From: Aphelidium insulamus
Lineage: Eukaryota > Aphelidiomycota > Aphelidea > Aphelidiaceae
DNA: 64,000 nucleotides
Direction: 5' to 3'
Assembly (NCBI GenBank): GCA_036784855.1
Contig: JAZDSV010000010.1
Coordinates: 1 to 64,000 of the forward strand
Shown: positions 39,941 to 48,914 of the stretch, one piece after another
Layout of the letters: each line of letters opens with the position of its first letter
Position numbering within the stretch: the stretch's first letter is position 1
Made by a program: the position numbers and the translations under genes
Notes under the pieces: model-generated
The model's input: only the letters and a program-made list of their open reading frames with translations
What the model was told of the DNA's origin: nothing
The model's database searches: none

Positions 39941-41035
39941 TTATCGCTCACCAGATGACTCCAAATATAATTCAATGTTGAGCAGCGCCAAATCCAGTTG
40001 AAAGTCGTAGTTGCCAGTTGACACCTGACTCGGTATGGCACGCAGCGCCTTACGTACCAACCCTAGCGGTGTGTTGCCAGTGGAATCTGTGACGTCACGG
40101 CTAGCACCGCTGTCCAGCAGCAACTTGACGGCATCGGCACAACCATTTGCAGCGGCCATGTGGAGCAGTGTCTGTCCCGATGCCAGGTTCACCACCTGAT
40201 TTATGCGGCTCGGAATACAAATGCACATGTCTTGTGCAGCCAGAAGTATTTCAGGGCACATTGTGACATCGGCGGCAGTAGGCTCGGAGCCCGCGTGCAG
40301 CCGGCACAATTCATTCTCGATGCCATCCTCCGGGTACTCGATCTCGGCAAAGACCCCGTGCTTGCAGAGTACAGCAATCACGCTGGAGTCGTGGATCTGT
40401 AGTGCGACGGAAAAAATATCTGACATGTGCGACCAAAAATGACCAGTATACCGCGGGACTATGGATACATACTGGTGGGAAGGACGTGTAATTATGAAGT
40501 CGGCAATGGCAGCGCGGCTATAGATTACGGCCAATTGAAGCGGTGTCATTCCATACGGCGATCGAACTAGACTGTTGACGTCGGCGCCGGCGGTGATCAG
40601 CGCGCGGACAACAGGCAAGTGGCCCTCGCGCACCGCCATGTGCAATGCCGTGGGATTTTCTTCGTCATTTAGTGCCACGGCTTGGTCTTGCTGGCATCGA
40701 ATATCCACCAGCACTTCCATTCTCTGCACCAGAAGGGACACGGTGCTCAAGCAGCCACCACGCGCCGCCAGGTGCAACACGCTATGGCTCTTGTGGCACG
40801 TATTCAAATCTTTTTCCTGAAGCGCATTAATGGCCTCATCATCGCACCGGAAGGCCGCTCGTTGAGCAGTACTAAATTTCTCGATCGGTGCGCCGTAACC
40901 GGGCCAAGGGCCCACCTGCCTCTGCCACATTGCGCGTTTCTCTTTCGCGTTACTGCTCAGTGCATAATCCCAAACTTGAGCAGCCGCTCCCATCAAAGAC
41001 ACGGCGTAGGCGCCGCTCACAAACAACAATATCAT
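39941..41035 (-). CDS. Secreted ankyrin-repeat protein A4, 5' end disrupted by retroelement
   Basis: From ATG 41035 it reads MILLFVSGAYAVSLMGAAAQ, a usable signal peptide. The family block AMWQRQVGPWPGYGAPIEKF follows, then repeats SVLHLAARGGCLSTVSLLV, TALHMAVREGHLPVVRALI, TPLQLAVIYSRAAIADFII and TLLHMAAANGCADAVKLLL, 364 residues in all. The frame is open upstream into the 5' LTR (to 41239), so an antisense LTR sequence could add up to 68 residues. The LTR begins 31 bases upstream of this ATG. The original upstream sequence, and perhaps a more distal start, now lies beyond 46320. Expression is therefore doubtful or LTR-driven. Confidence 0.72.
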   Translation of the reverse strand: MILLFVSGAYAVSLMGAAAQVWDYALSSNAKEKRAMWQRQVGPWPGYGAPIEKFSTAQRAAFRCDDEAINALQEKDLNTCHKSHSVLHLAARGGCLSTVSLLVQRMEVLVDIRCQQDQAVALNDEENPTALHMAVREGHLPVVRALITAGADVNSLVRSPYGMTPLQLAVIYSRAAIADFIITRPSHQYVSIVPRYTGHFWSHMSDIFSVALQIHDSSVIAVLCKHGVFAEIEYPEDGIENELCRLHAGSEPTAADVTMCPEILLAAQDMCICIPSRINQVVNLASGQTLLHMAAANGCADAVKLLLDSGASRDVTDSTGNTPLGLVRKALRAIPSQVSTGNYDFQLDLALLNIELYLESSGER

Positions 41036-41060
41036 CACCGGGATATTAGGCCGACCGTGC

Positions 41061-41065
41061 CGCGC
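41061..41065. repeat. Target-site duplication, left (CGCGC)
   Basis: CGCGC directly before the 5' LTR matches CGCGC at 46316-46320 directly after the 3' LTR; 5 bp is the usual Ty3/gypsy size. Confidence 0.85.
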
Positions 41066-41409
41066 TGTTGATACGTCATCGCGTTCCGCCTTATCGCGAC
41101 CCGCGCTTACGTATATGGAGCGTTGCCAGGCTACCGCCTGACTACTTAAGGCAGCTCGGCAAACAAGTACCGTCGTGTTAGATTCTACTAGCTGTGTGTG
41201 TCTGCGTCCTGTTGGTCTTGACACTACTAAAGAATCCACGCGACAGGTAAATATAAGGTGTTAGATTCTACTAGCTGTGTGTGTCTGCGTCCTGTTGGTC
41301 TTGACACTACTAAAGAATCCACGCGACAGGTTTCGCGGGCACCGCATCGTTTAACAGAGCCAGTGTCGAGGTTGTTTGCACCCAACCCTCACTGTTGGTA
41401 AAAACTTTT
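41066..41409 (+). repeat. 5' LTR
   Basis: 344 bp, starting TGTTGATACG and ending AAAACTTTT. It contains an 83-bp tandem duplication (copies at 41175 and 41258). The internal CAGGTAAATATAAG resembles a splice donor. Confidence 0.92.
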
Positions 41410-41425
41410 GGCGTTATCAGCACCA
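41409..41425 (+). promoter_or_regulatory. Primer-binding site, possible match to tRNA-Ile anticodon arm
   Basis: TGGCGTTATCAGCACCA follows the 5' LTR, sharing its first base with the LTR end. Its reverse complement is the 17-nt anticodon arm of eukaryotic tRNA-Ile as I recall it, with G in place of A34; C in the template could pair with inosine 34. This would imply priming by a tRNA fragment. A conventional acceptor end ending in GCCA cannot be excluded. Confidence 0.45.
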
Positions 41426-41533
41426 GTGCGAGGAGCACGAGGTACCACTGCGAGGAGCAGGTGGTTGTAGCTAAGGTTGAGGAAACCTTGTGAACAAAGG
41501 GCGATAGAATTGCACATAGACGCGGTTTTCGCA

Positions 41534-43567
41534 ATGTCTCGCATCCCTTTGCCGCCAACGTTTAGTGGAACGTCTGCCGATGCAGATGAAATTGAATTGT
41601 GGATTCGCCGTTTCAGGAACGCGATGAAAATCCTGGCCTGGTCTCCCGAGGAGGCCATGGCGCAATTTGAAAACTCGTTAAGTGGCCCTGCTGCTCGCTG
41701 GCAATACGACATGAGCCTTGCCTCGACAGACTCGTGGAGCATTGAGCAGTGGTTGGACGCACTCAGAAAGAAATATGGCCCCAAGTCGTCGCACAGTGTC
41801 ATTGGGCTGGCCGCGCTCACCCCAGATTTGGGCGAAACAATCACGGAATTCAACCAGCGTTTTCGGCAGTATGTTGCCAAAATTCCGTCGGATATGGCCA
41901 CCCCCGAACAGCTTAAGAGCCTGTACCTGGCGCGCCTTGCAACAATGAACGAGAATCTGTGGTGGCGTGTCTCGGGCAGCCATGAAAGTCATACGGAAAT
42001 TATGAAAGCTGTTGAACTGGCCGAGACCAAACGGGACAACATCCTCCGGGTGGCTCGTGATGCTCGAATGGCCCCGCCCTCAACCGTTGCCGTGTCATCT
42101 ACAGAGGTTAAACCAACTACGTCATCCTCCGACATTGAGAAATTGACAGACGAGATCGCAAAATTGAAAATAATGCTTTCCGAGAAGGTCGCATCACCCC
42201 GCACCCTCACGTGTTTCAACTGCGGCGAAAAAGGGCACATCGTCTCTCAATGCCCTAAGCCGGCGGATATAGCGCTTCAGGAAGCACGTCGTCAAGAAAT
42301 GAGAGAGCGCCGATCTCGTACTAAAGGTGGTGTAATGCTTTGTCAAGATGTCACCCCTACACCCAAAGTTATGGCCGGAGTTGCAGTAAAACGGCCCCGA
42401 ACGGAGTCCTTGGTGGAGCGAATTCTTGACAACTCACTTCCACCAGCTCCGCCTCCGCCGATTGCACCGCGCCTTGGCGTTCGGGTGCGTGAAAAACGTG
42501 AAAAGCGAAAAGTGGTTGTTCCCGCTGGGCGCACCGCACTCGTTGAGAAATTGTTGACGTCGCCAGCCGCCATCTCGTGGAAAGAACTGTTTCAGATCCG
42601 ACCACAGCTGCTGGGTCCGACCATTCAACGTCTACGACAACTAAAGAAAGATCGGTCTCGTACGGTCCTGATAAACCAGATGGCTGGAGTAGAGGAAGAG
42701 GATGGCTCAGAGGCTGACAGCTCCGACTCGGACTCTGAGGATGAGGAGACAGACCCCGTAATGGAGACCACGTGGAATCGCGGACAGCGTGAACCTCTTA
42801 CGTACATACTGGGCTACATCAAGGACCAGCCTATTCCACTCTTTCTGGACTCTGGCGCAGACTTTTCCGTTGTTAGTAGGTCCTTCCTGCATAAGATGCG
42901 GCTACAGGCACTTGCTTTGGCCGACCCAGTGAAGTTGAACCCAGTCAGTGGACCGCCAATTGTCATCTCTAGTTTGGCAAGCATTCCGATTCACTTTGAT
43001 GACGACGTGGAGGTGATCGTCAAGTTTGCAGTCATGGACGACTGCGCTGTGCCTATTTTGCTTGGACAAGACTTTATTCAAGGCAAGAAGGGCTCGCGGT
43101 CACTCATTGACTACGACAATGAATTGTTTACGCTGCGCCATCGCGGCAAGACGCTCGAGCTTCAGCTGTGCAGCAAGCGCCAACTCCGGGAGCAGTTTGG
43201 GCAGGACATTGTAGATGACGAAGGCTACAGTATTCTACGAGCCGTTGAGTTGTCGTATGCCACTGACACTGTAGTTGCACCCGACGCTCCTGCGGTGGGG
43301 AAGGTGTTGGTGTTGCAAGACACCCAAATTGAATCTGCGGTTTCCGAGGTTGAGGCACCTCTGGCGGACAACGAGGGTGCTGCGTTTCACGGCTTGCTCA
43401 ATGAGTACAAGGAGCTCTTTGTGGAGTCATTGACAGAGGTTCCCGGTATCAAAGATAGTTCTTGCGTCATTGACGCTCCCCGGAGGTCAAGCCAATCTCA
43501 TGCAGACTTCGTCGCCACTCGCCTGAAGAGAAGGAGGCAATTCGGACAGAAGTTGACACGATGTTGA
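41534..43567 (+). CDS. Gag-protease polyprotein of gypsy element
   Basis: The first ATG is at 41534 (MSRIPLPPTFSG); the frame is open from 41477. Residues about 20-120 form the retrotransposon Gag capsid region (LWIRRFRNAMKILAW, LSGPAARWQ, YLARLATMNENLW). A CCHC zinc knuckle, CFNCGEKGHIVSQC, follows at about residue 226. A basic/Pro-rich linker, an acidic stretch (SDSDSEDEETD) and the aspartic protease with active site LFLDSGADFSVVS come next. The frame ends at TGA 43567 after the homology to the pol N-terminus has already moved to the other frame at about 43479-43484. Protease therefore sits in ORF1 with Gag. Confidence 0.9.
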   Translation: MSRIPLPPTFSGTSADADEIELWIRRFRNAMKILAWSPEEAMAQFENSLSGPAARWQYDMSLASTDSWSIEQWLDALRKKYGPKSSHSVIGLAALTPDLGETITEFNQRFRQYVAKIPSDMATPEQLKSLYLARLATMNENLWWRVSGSHESHTEIMKAVELAETKRDNILRVARDARMAPPSTVAVSSTEVKPTTSSSDIEKLTDEIAKLKIMLSEKVASPRTLTCFNCGEKGHIVSQCPKPADIALQEARRQEMRERRSRTKGGVMLCQDVTPTPKVMAGVAVKRPRTESLVERILDNSLPPAPPPPIAPRLGVRVREKREKRKVVVPAGRTALVEKLLTSPAAISWKELFQIRPQLLGPTIQRLRQLKKDRSRTVLINQMAGVEEEDGSEADSSDSDSEDEETDPVMETTWNRGQREPLTYILGYIKDQPIPLFLDSGADFSVVSRSFLHKMRLQALALADPVKLNPVSGPPIVISSLASIPIHFDDDVEVIVKFAVMDDCAVPILLGQDFIQGKKGSRSLIDYDNELFTLRHRGKTLELQLCSKRQLREQFGQDIVDDEGYSILRAVELSYATDTVVAPDAPAVGKVLVLQDTQIESAVSEVEAPLADNEGAAFHGLLNEYKELFVESLTEVPGIKDSSCVIDAPRRSSQSHADFVATRLKRRRQFGQKLTRC

Positions 43568-46047
43568 GTTCCGGTGTCATTGTGCCGTCCAAGTCGCCAT
43601 GGGTTTTCCCCGTTGTGTTGATTCCCAAGCCCGACGGTTCGATTCGCTTCTGCATTGACTACCGCCGATTGAATGATGTCACAACTAAGGACAAGTTCCC
43701 GCTGCCTCGAATTGATGACTGTCTTGACACCCTGGCCAACAAGAAGTATTTTACGACCTTGGACTGCTTCGCAGGATACTGGCAGGTCAAGATGGACCCA
43801 GAGAGCCGCAAGTTTACAGCATTTATTACACCCTTCGGAGTGTACGAGTTTACGGTGATGCCCTTTGGACTCACCAATGCCCCGGCTTGCTTCTCTCGCC
43901 TGATGGATCGCATGTTCGCCGATTGTGCATATGACTTTGTGACAGTGTACCTCGACGACATCGCCGTCCATTCCGAGACATTTGAGCAACATATGGTACA
44001 TTTGAAGACCGTGTTTGACCGTCTCAAACAGTACGACGTGCGCTTAAAGTTCAAAAAGTGTTCGTTCCTGAAAACAACGTTTCGGTACTTGGGTTTTCTG
44101 GTCACTCCGACTGGTTTGTTGCCGGACCCACGGAAGGTAGATACGTTGCTACAGATGAAGGCGCCCACGAATCTACGAGAGACCCGCTCCTTTTTGGGAC
44201 TGGCATCTTACTTTCGTAGATTCATTCCCAGCTTTACGGAGGTCGCCTCGCCGCTGCAAAATTTGGTGCGCAAACAAGTCAGCTTTGTCTGGTCGGACGT
44301 TTGCCAAGCGTCTTTCACACAGCTGCGTGAGAGATTGGTGTCAGCGCCCGTACTGAAACAGCCCGACTTTGCGCATGTGTTTGTGTTGTCTACTGACGCC
44401 TCAAATTCCGCAGTAGGTGGTGTTCTGGAGCAGTATGATGACGATGACCAGCTGCGTCCCGTCGCCTACTACTCTCGAAGCCTCTCGCCCGCTGAGCGGA
44501 ACTACACCGTTCACGATAGAGAAGCGTTGGCGTTGGTCACCCTGATCAAGCATTTTCGTTGCTATCTGCTAGGTAGACGCTTCATTGTTTACACCGACAA
44601 CTCCGCCGTAGTCTCGCTGTATAAGCAACGAGAACCGACTGGCCGAGTTGCCCGTTGGATCCACATGTTGGCCGAGTTTGACTTTGACATCCGCCATCGA
44701 GCTGGAAAAGACAACCCAGTTGCCGACTACCTGTCTCGACCTGTGTTGATTGCCAAAGCAACCGTGCCGTCGCTTGAAGATCGTATCACGTTTGAAGAGA
44801 TCTTAGCATTCTTGGACAAAGAGACTTTGCCAGCTTCTGGAGTGACACAGCGATTTCGCCGCACCGTCCGTCGCTTTGTGGTCATTGATTCGGTGTTGTA
44901 CCGTCGCACTGCCACTCACCCGCTACGTGTGCTCTTTACGCTCGCTGAGTTGCATCGTCTGTTGACTGTTGTTCACGATCAGACAGGACACTTTGCCCTT
45001 GGAACTATTTGGCCATGGTTACGGTGCCGATTCTGGCGACCGCAGCTTTATGCCGAGGTCAAACACTACGTGGCGTCCTGTCACAGCTGCCAAACATTTA
45101 CAATCCGTCGTCCACTGTACCGCTTCGATGGGCAATCCGGAATCTCAGGTTTGGGTCATTGGCACTTTGACTTTGCCGGACCGTTCCCGATTTCCGAATC
45201 CGGATCCCGTTACCTACTCGTCGGCGTAGAAGTGCTTACTGCATTTCCCATCGCCATTCCTGTTGCGAGTGAAACAGCCGCGATCGTTTGTCGTGTCATG
45301 GGAGAGAATTTCGCCATCTTTGGGTATCCGCTCTCTGTGACCACGGATCGTGGAACTTGTTTCACCTCGGAGCTTTTCGCTGACTTTTGCGGCCAGAGCG
45401 GAATAATTCATCATCTCAATGTGGCGTACCAGCCGGAGTGGAACGGTTTTGCGGAGCGCATGATTGCAACGATTCGCTACTCACTGGCTCGCAGCTGCAA
45501 TGGTGATTACTCCAAGTGGGATCAGTTTTTACCTGCCATCCTTTACGGAATTCGCATGCGAGTCAATGTTCGGACTGGCTACTCGCCCCATTTTCTGATG
45601 TTTGGTACTACCCCACGCATCCCCGTGGAAACTGGCGATCCTCAGTCAAAGCCTAGTGTTGATGCTCGTTTAGCCGAGTTGGACATCCTACCCGGCGTAC
45701 GCCATCAACAATGCCGAGAGTCCAAGTCCACCCCTCGCATCGCCACTTTTCCTGTTGGCTCCTTTGTTTTGGCCCTGAACGCCTCTCTCCGTAAACGTGC
45801 TGTCCGTGACAAGAAGGTACCCCGTTACGATGGTCCCTACCGTGTGTTGGAGCAGTTGCCTCACAACTTGTACTCGGTCGAATCGGAATCTGGACAGGAG
45901 TGGACGTTCCATGCCTCGCGTCTCATTTCGTTTGTGCCTCGTTATGCGAGCTCGTCACTTAAGGAGGGGAGTGTTGATACGTCATCGCGTTCCGCCTTAT
46001 CGCGACCCGCGCTTACGTATATGGAGCGTTGCCAGGCTACCGCCTGA
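43480..46047 (+). CDS. Pol of gypsy element: reverse transcriptase, RNase H, integrase
   Basis: The homologous reading begins near 43480 (PEVKPIS, EEKEAIRTEVDTML). The first ATG in this frame is 43561, giving 828 residues. Reverse transcriptase has CIDYRRLND, FAGYWQVKM and VYLDDIAVHS. RNase H has TDASNSAVGGVLEQ, DREALALV and YTDNSAV. Integrase has the HHCC finger (HDQTGHFALGT, CHSCQ) and the DDE core (HFDFAGPFP, TDRGTCFTS, NGFAERMI), with a chromodomain-free C-terminal end. The frame lies -1 (or +2) relative to gag-protease, with a run of four C at the junction. The stop lies inside the 3' LTR. It appears coding-competent if the frame change happens. Confidence 0.92.
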   Translation, partial: PEVKPISCRLRRHSPEEKEAIRTEVDTMLSSGVIVPSKSPWVFPVVLIPKPDGSIRFCIDYRRLNDVTTKDKFPLPRIDDCLDTLANKKYFTTLDCFAGYWQVKMDPESRKFTAFITPFGVYEFTVMPFGLTNAPACFSRLMDRMFADCAYDFVTVYLDDIAVHSETFEQHMVHLKTVFDRLKQYDVRLKFKKCSFLKTTFRYLGFLVTPTGLLPDPRKVDTLLQMKAPTNLRETRSFLGLASYFRRFIPSFTEVASPLQNLVRKQVSFVWSDVCQASFTQLRERLVSAPVLKQPDFAHVFVLSTDASNSAVGGVLEQYDDDDQLRPVAYYSRSLSPAERNYTVHDREALALVTLIKHFRCYLLGRRFIVYTDNSAVVSLYKQREPTGRVARWIHMLAEFDFDIRHRAGKDNPVADYLSRPVLIAKATVPSLEDRITFEEILAFLDKETLPASGVTQRFRRTVRRFVVIDSVLYRRTATHPLRVLFTLAELHRLLTVVHDQTGHFALGTIWPWLRCRFWRPQLYAEVKHYVASCHSCQTFTIRRPLYRFDGQSGISGLGHWHFDFAGPFPISESGSRYLLVGVEVLTAFPIAIPVASETAAIVCRVMGENFAIFGYPLSVTTDRGTCFTSELFADFCGQSGIIHHLNVAYQPEWNGFAERMIATIRYSLARSCNGDYSKWDQFLPAILYGIRMRVNVRTGYSPHFLMFGTTPRIPVETGDPQSKPSVDARLAELDILPGVRHQQCRESKSTPRIATFPVGSFVLALNASLRKRAVRDKKVPRYDGPYRVLEQLPHNLYSVESESGQEWTFHASRLISFVPRYASSSLKEGSVDTSSRSALSRPALTYMERCQATA
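45961..45971 (+). promoter_or_regulatory. Polypurine tract
   Basis: AAGGAGGGGAG immediately precedes the 3' LTR; it would prime plus-strand synthesis. Confidence 0.85.
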
Positions 46048-46315
46048 CTACTTAAGGCAGCTCGGCAAACAAGTACCGTCGTGTTAGATTCTACTAGCTG
46101 TGTGTGTCTGCGTCCTGTTGGTCTTGACACTACTAAAGAATCCACGCGACAGGTAAATATAAGGTGTTAGATTCTACTAGCTGTGTGTGTCTGCGTCCTG
46201 TTGGTCTTGACACTACTAAAGAATCCACGCGACAGGTTTCGCGGGCACCGCATCGTTTAACAGAGCCAGTGTCGAGGTTGTTTGCACCCAACCCTCACTG
46301 TTGGTAAAAACTTTT
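45972..46315 (+). repeat. 3' LTR
   Basis: 344 bp, appears identical to the 5' LTR by reading, including the 83-bp internal duplication. Confidence 0.92.
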
Positions 46316-46320
46316 CGCGC
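46316..46320. repeat. Target-site duplication, right (CGCGC)
   Basis: Matches 41061-41065. Confidence 0.85.
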
Positions 46321-46520
46321 ATCGTGGATAATTTTTAAGCGTTTTTCAGTGTGACTGTTTATTACTGTCTCTTGCTCTACACAATTATGTAAATATTATT
46401 TACATACTTCTAAATTGCAGACTCCTATTTATGTATAGAGGGTGTCACTCATTGCAGCAAGCATGCTATTTGACACATTAGTACCGTGAACGATAGTGCA
46501 GTGCATAATGTGGCCATTGT

Positions 46521-48110
46521 CTATTCAGCAGGACAAGCCTGTACCTTGTTGTCTGCCGCATTGCAATCTTCATGCACGACGATACTTTGTGCGGCAACCA
46601 TGGACCGCGGTGGAAGTGGCGGGCGTTCCAGTTGTACCTTCACATCTTGCTCCGCCGTGGAATCGTTGATAGGGGTGGCAGCAGCATTTAATTCGCGGCT
46701 GTTTTGATCTTGGGTTCCCTCAGCAACCGCATCGGCCACAGAGTGTATGCTGGCCGTGCTTGCACTGTCTGCAGTGTCGCGTGCCTCGTCTACGTCGCCA
46801 TCGTCTTTTACATCGTCTGCTTTGCTTGTATCGGTGGTGTGGTTAGCCATCATTATCGTGCCATCGGCCTGAGATGGTGATGATAATGCAGGCAATGGCG
46901 CCGTCGCAGTATCAGCAGCCACCAAGTCGGCAATTGCTGGCAGATCTGACGGCGCTTGGGTGCGCACACTTGCTGCCACTTCCGGTTCGTACAAACTGCG
47001 CGCACGTCTCACTTCTCTGTCTGCCGCCGCCGATGCCGGCTGCATGGAGTCGTGTGCGGCTGTTGTAGTCGGCAGTGGTGCGCTGGTCACGCTGTTCGAA
47101 CGCGCGGACCTGTTGACGTGATCGTTCGTGGTGTGCATTGCGGTGTCGCTGCCTGGTTCAACTGCTACGGCGTCCACTGCCGGTGATGGCGCCAGATTAT
47201 GGTTGCTGTCCAGGGCATCATTGCTGCTACTTGCTGCCAGGTCAGCCGCGCGCTCGGGACCCTGGTAGCGTGTCTTCGCCTTTTGCAGCATCGGCGACTG
47301 CTTCAACTGGTCTTTGAGCTGGTCGCGGTACGATGTCATTCGGGCAAACAGTCGGGTCCTCGTGGAGCCGCCTGCAGTCGCTGTGGCCGTGGAGTCGTCG
47401 CTTGTGGTGTTGTGCGAGGCGGATCTGCTGCCGGTCGTATGAAGTGCCGATGAGCCGCCACCCGATGCCGCCTCGGGGTGATGTTGATTGTTTGCCACAC
47501 CTTTGCCGCCATCAGTCCCAGCAAGTGGCGACTGCGGAGATGTCTGCACTGCCGGCATCTCCATAAAGTTCAGCTTCATGTACGGCACAATGACGGAGCG
47601 TCGCAGTTTCCACGGCAGCACAAAGCGGCGCAGAGCGTACGACGCCCACGTTGGAATAGGCCGACCGGCCACCGTCACCTCCAGTCCAATATCGTACTTT
47701 GGTTCGGCCAGCAGGGAGCCGGCAAATGCGCGATACGGCCGCGAATACCGCCCATACACCTGCAATACACATAAGTATAGCATATAAAATGTAATATCAA
47801 CCTTGGCGCGGATAGACGAGACGGAGCAGTGCACGGTGAAAGGAACACTGCCCGCCGACAATGTGCCGTCCAAGCGCACACAGATATCCTCGCCGCTCAT
47901 AGACGCCACATCCATTATGGCGGCCTGTATACAATGACAATATATAATAACAATACAATAAAATAAATATAAACAGCACGCACCCACGAGGAGGTGGGAT
48001 CAGATGGATTGCGCACGGTGTGAATTGTCTGAATGATGGGCGGGTGCAGCGGCAGCGAGAATGTTGTTACATGGAAAGAGTTCTATGCATAGATATTATA
48101 GTAAATATGA

Positions 48111-48145
<35 letters not shown>

Positions 48146-48673
48146 GAGAGATAGAGAGATACGCAAGAATATGTGCATACCAGAAGAAGACAGCCCAGCC
48201 AGGAGCGATAAATGTCGCCGACTTCCCTGTTCAACTTTTTGCGCGCATACCAAAACAGCCACGATACGTCGGCGGGCACATCGGCGACAGGTGGCGCGGC
48301 TACCTGTGTCGTCGTCGGTGGCGGCGGCGGGGTCTGCCCGGGTGCATCGCCGTGACTAGCTGTTGCTGTTGCCGGAGACGGCGATGCACACAGCGCCACC
48401 ACAGCGCGTGCATAGTTGTTGTACAGTGTGCACCACGCCTGCGACAGTACGGCGTTCAACCACACCGCCGACTCTGGTACGGCGTACTCGTCCAGGAAGC
48501 GGAGGGCCTGCGCAAAGTCACTACGCATCTGCACATGGGTGTTATTGTTGGCAGTCCCGTTGTGTTGGGCGCGGACCTTGCGCACGGTGCTCGCCTCGAA
48601 CGCTGCCGACACTAGCTGCCTCCTCTCCGGGTCCACCGCCACACTACCACCACTGACGATTGTCGGGGCTGCC

Positions 48674-48707
<34 letters not shown>

Positions 48708-48914
48708 CGGTGCTGGTTGCAGTGCTGGTAGCGGCTGCGACATGTTAGTACATCCATCAGCGCAATGCACCGAGAGAGACAGTCCAAGCGCACATTGCAG
48801 TGAGTGCCGATACAGGCGCCGCGGTATCAGCCATCCACGCACCAAGCGCAGATAAACCGTCCAGCCAAGCAGCTCTGCGGCCAAGGTGGCCAACACGCAG
48901 GTGATCAGCATCAT
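46521..48914 (-). CDS. SMP-domain lipid-transfer protein, membrane-anchored
   Basis: Five exons (48914-48794, 48734-48181, 48082-47984, 47924-47802, 47759-46521) give 711 residues. An N-terminal hydrophobic segment (LITCVLATLAAELLGW) is the likely ER anchor. A poly-Thr linker encoded by an ACT repeat follows. The SMP region includes ESAVWLNAVLSQAWCTLYNN, FHVTTFSLPLHPPIIQTIHT and DICVRLDGTLSAGSV, then VYGRYSRPYRAF and IPTWASYALRRFVLPWKLRR. SMP domains form lipid-carrying tubes at organelle contact sites; Nvj2/TEX2-type proteins are the closest in layout. The C-terminal 350 residues are Ser/Thr/Ala-rich and disordered. The first intron carries a perfect TACTAAC branch site. The exact subfamily is uncertain. 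Confidence 0.8.
48674..48707. repeat. (TAG)n repeat coding poly-Thr
   Basis: About 11 triplets; read as ACT on the minus strand inside exon 2 of the SMP gene, so length changes stay in frame. Confidence 0.9.

Larger units (their letters stand above)
41066..46315 (+). mobile_element. Complete Ty3/gypsy LTR retrotransposon
   Basis: Two 344-bp LTRs that appear identical flank gag-protease and pol frames. A purine-rich tract lies just before the 3' LTR and 5-bp CGCGC target duplications lie outside. LTR identity implies a recent insertion. The order protease, reverse transcriptase, RNase H, integrase is that of Ty3/gypsy. It sits at the 5' end of ankyrin gene A4, on the opposite strand. Confidence 0.95.

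Noticed and set aside
41036-41239. N-terminal 68 residues of the A4 frame as native protein
   Set aside because: Nearly all of it is antisense 5' LTR; the same peptide recurs from the 3' LTR (45942-46145).
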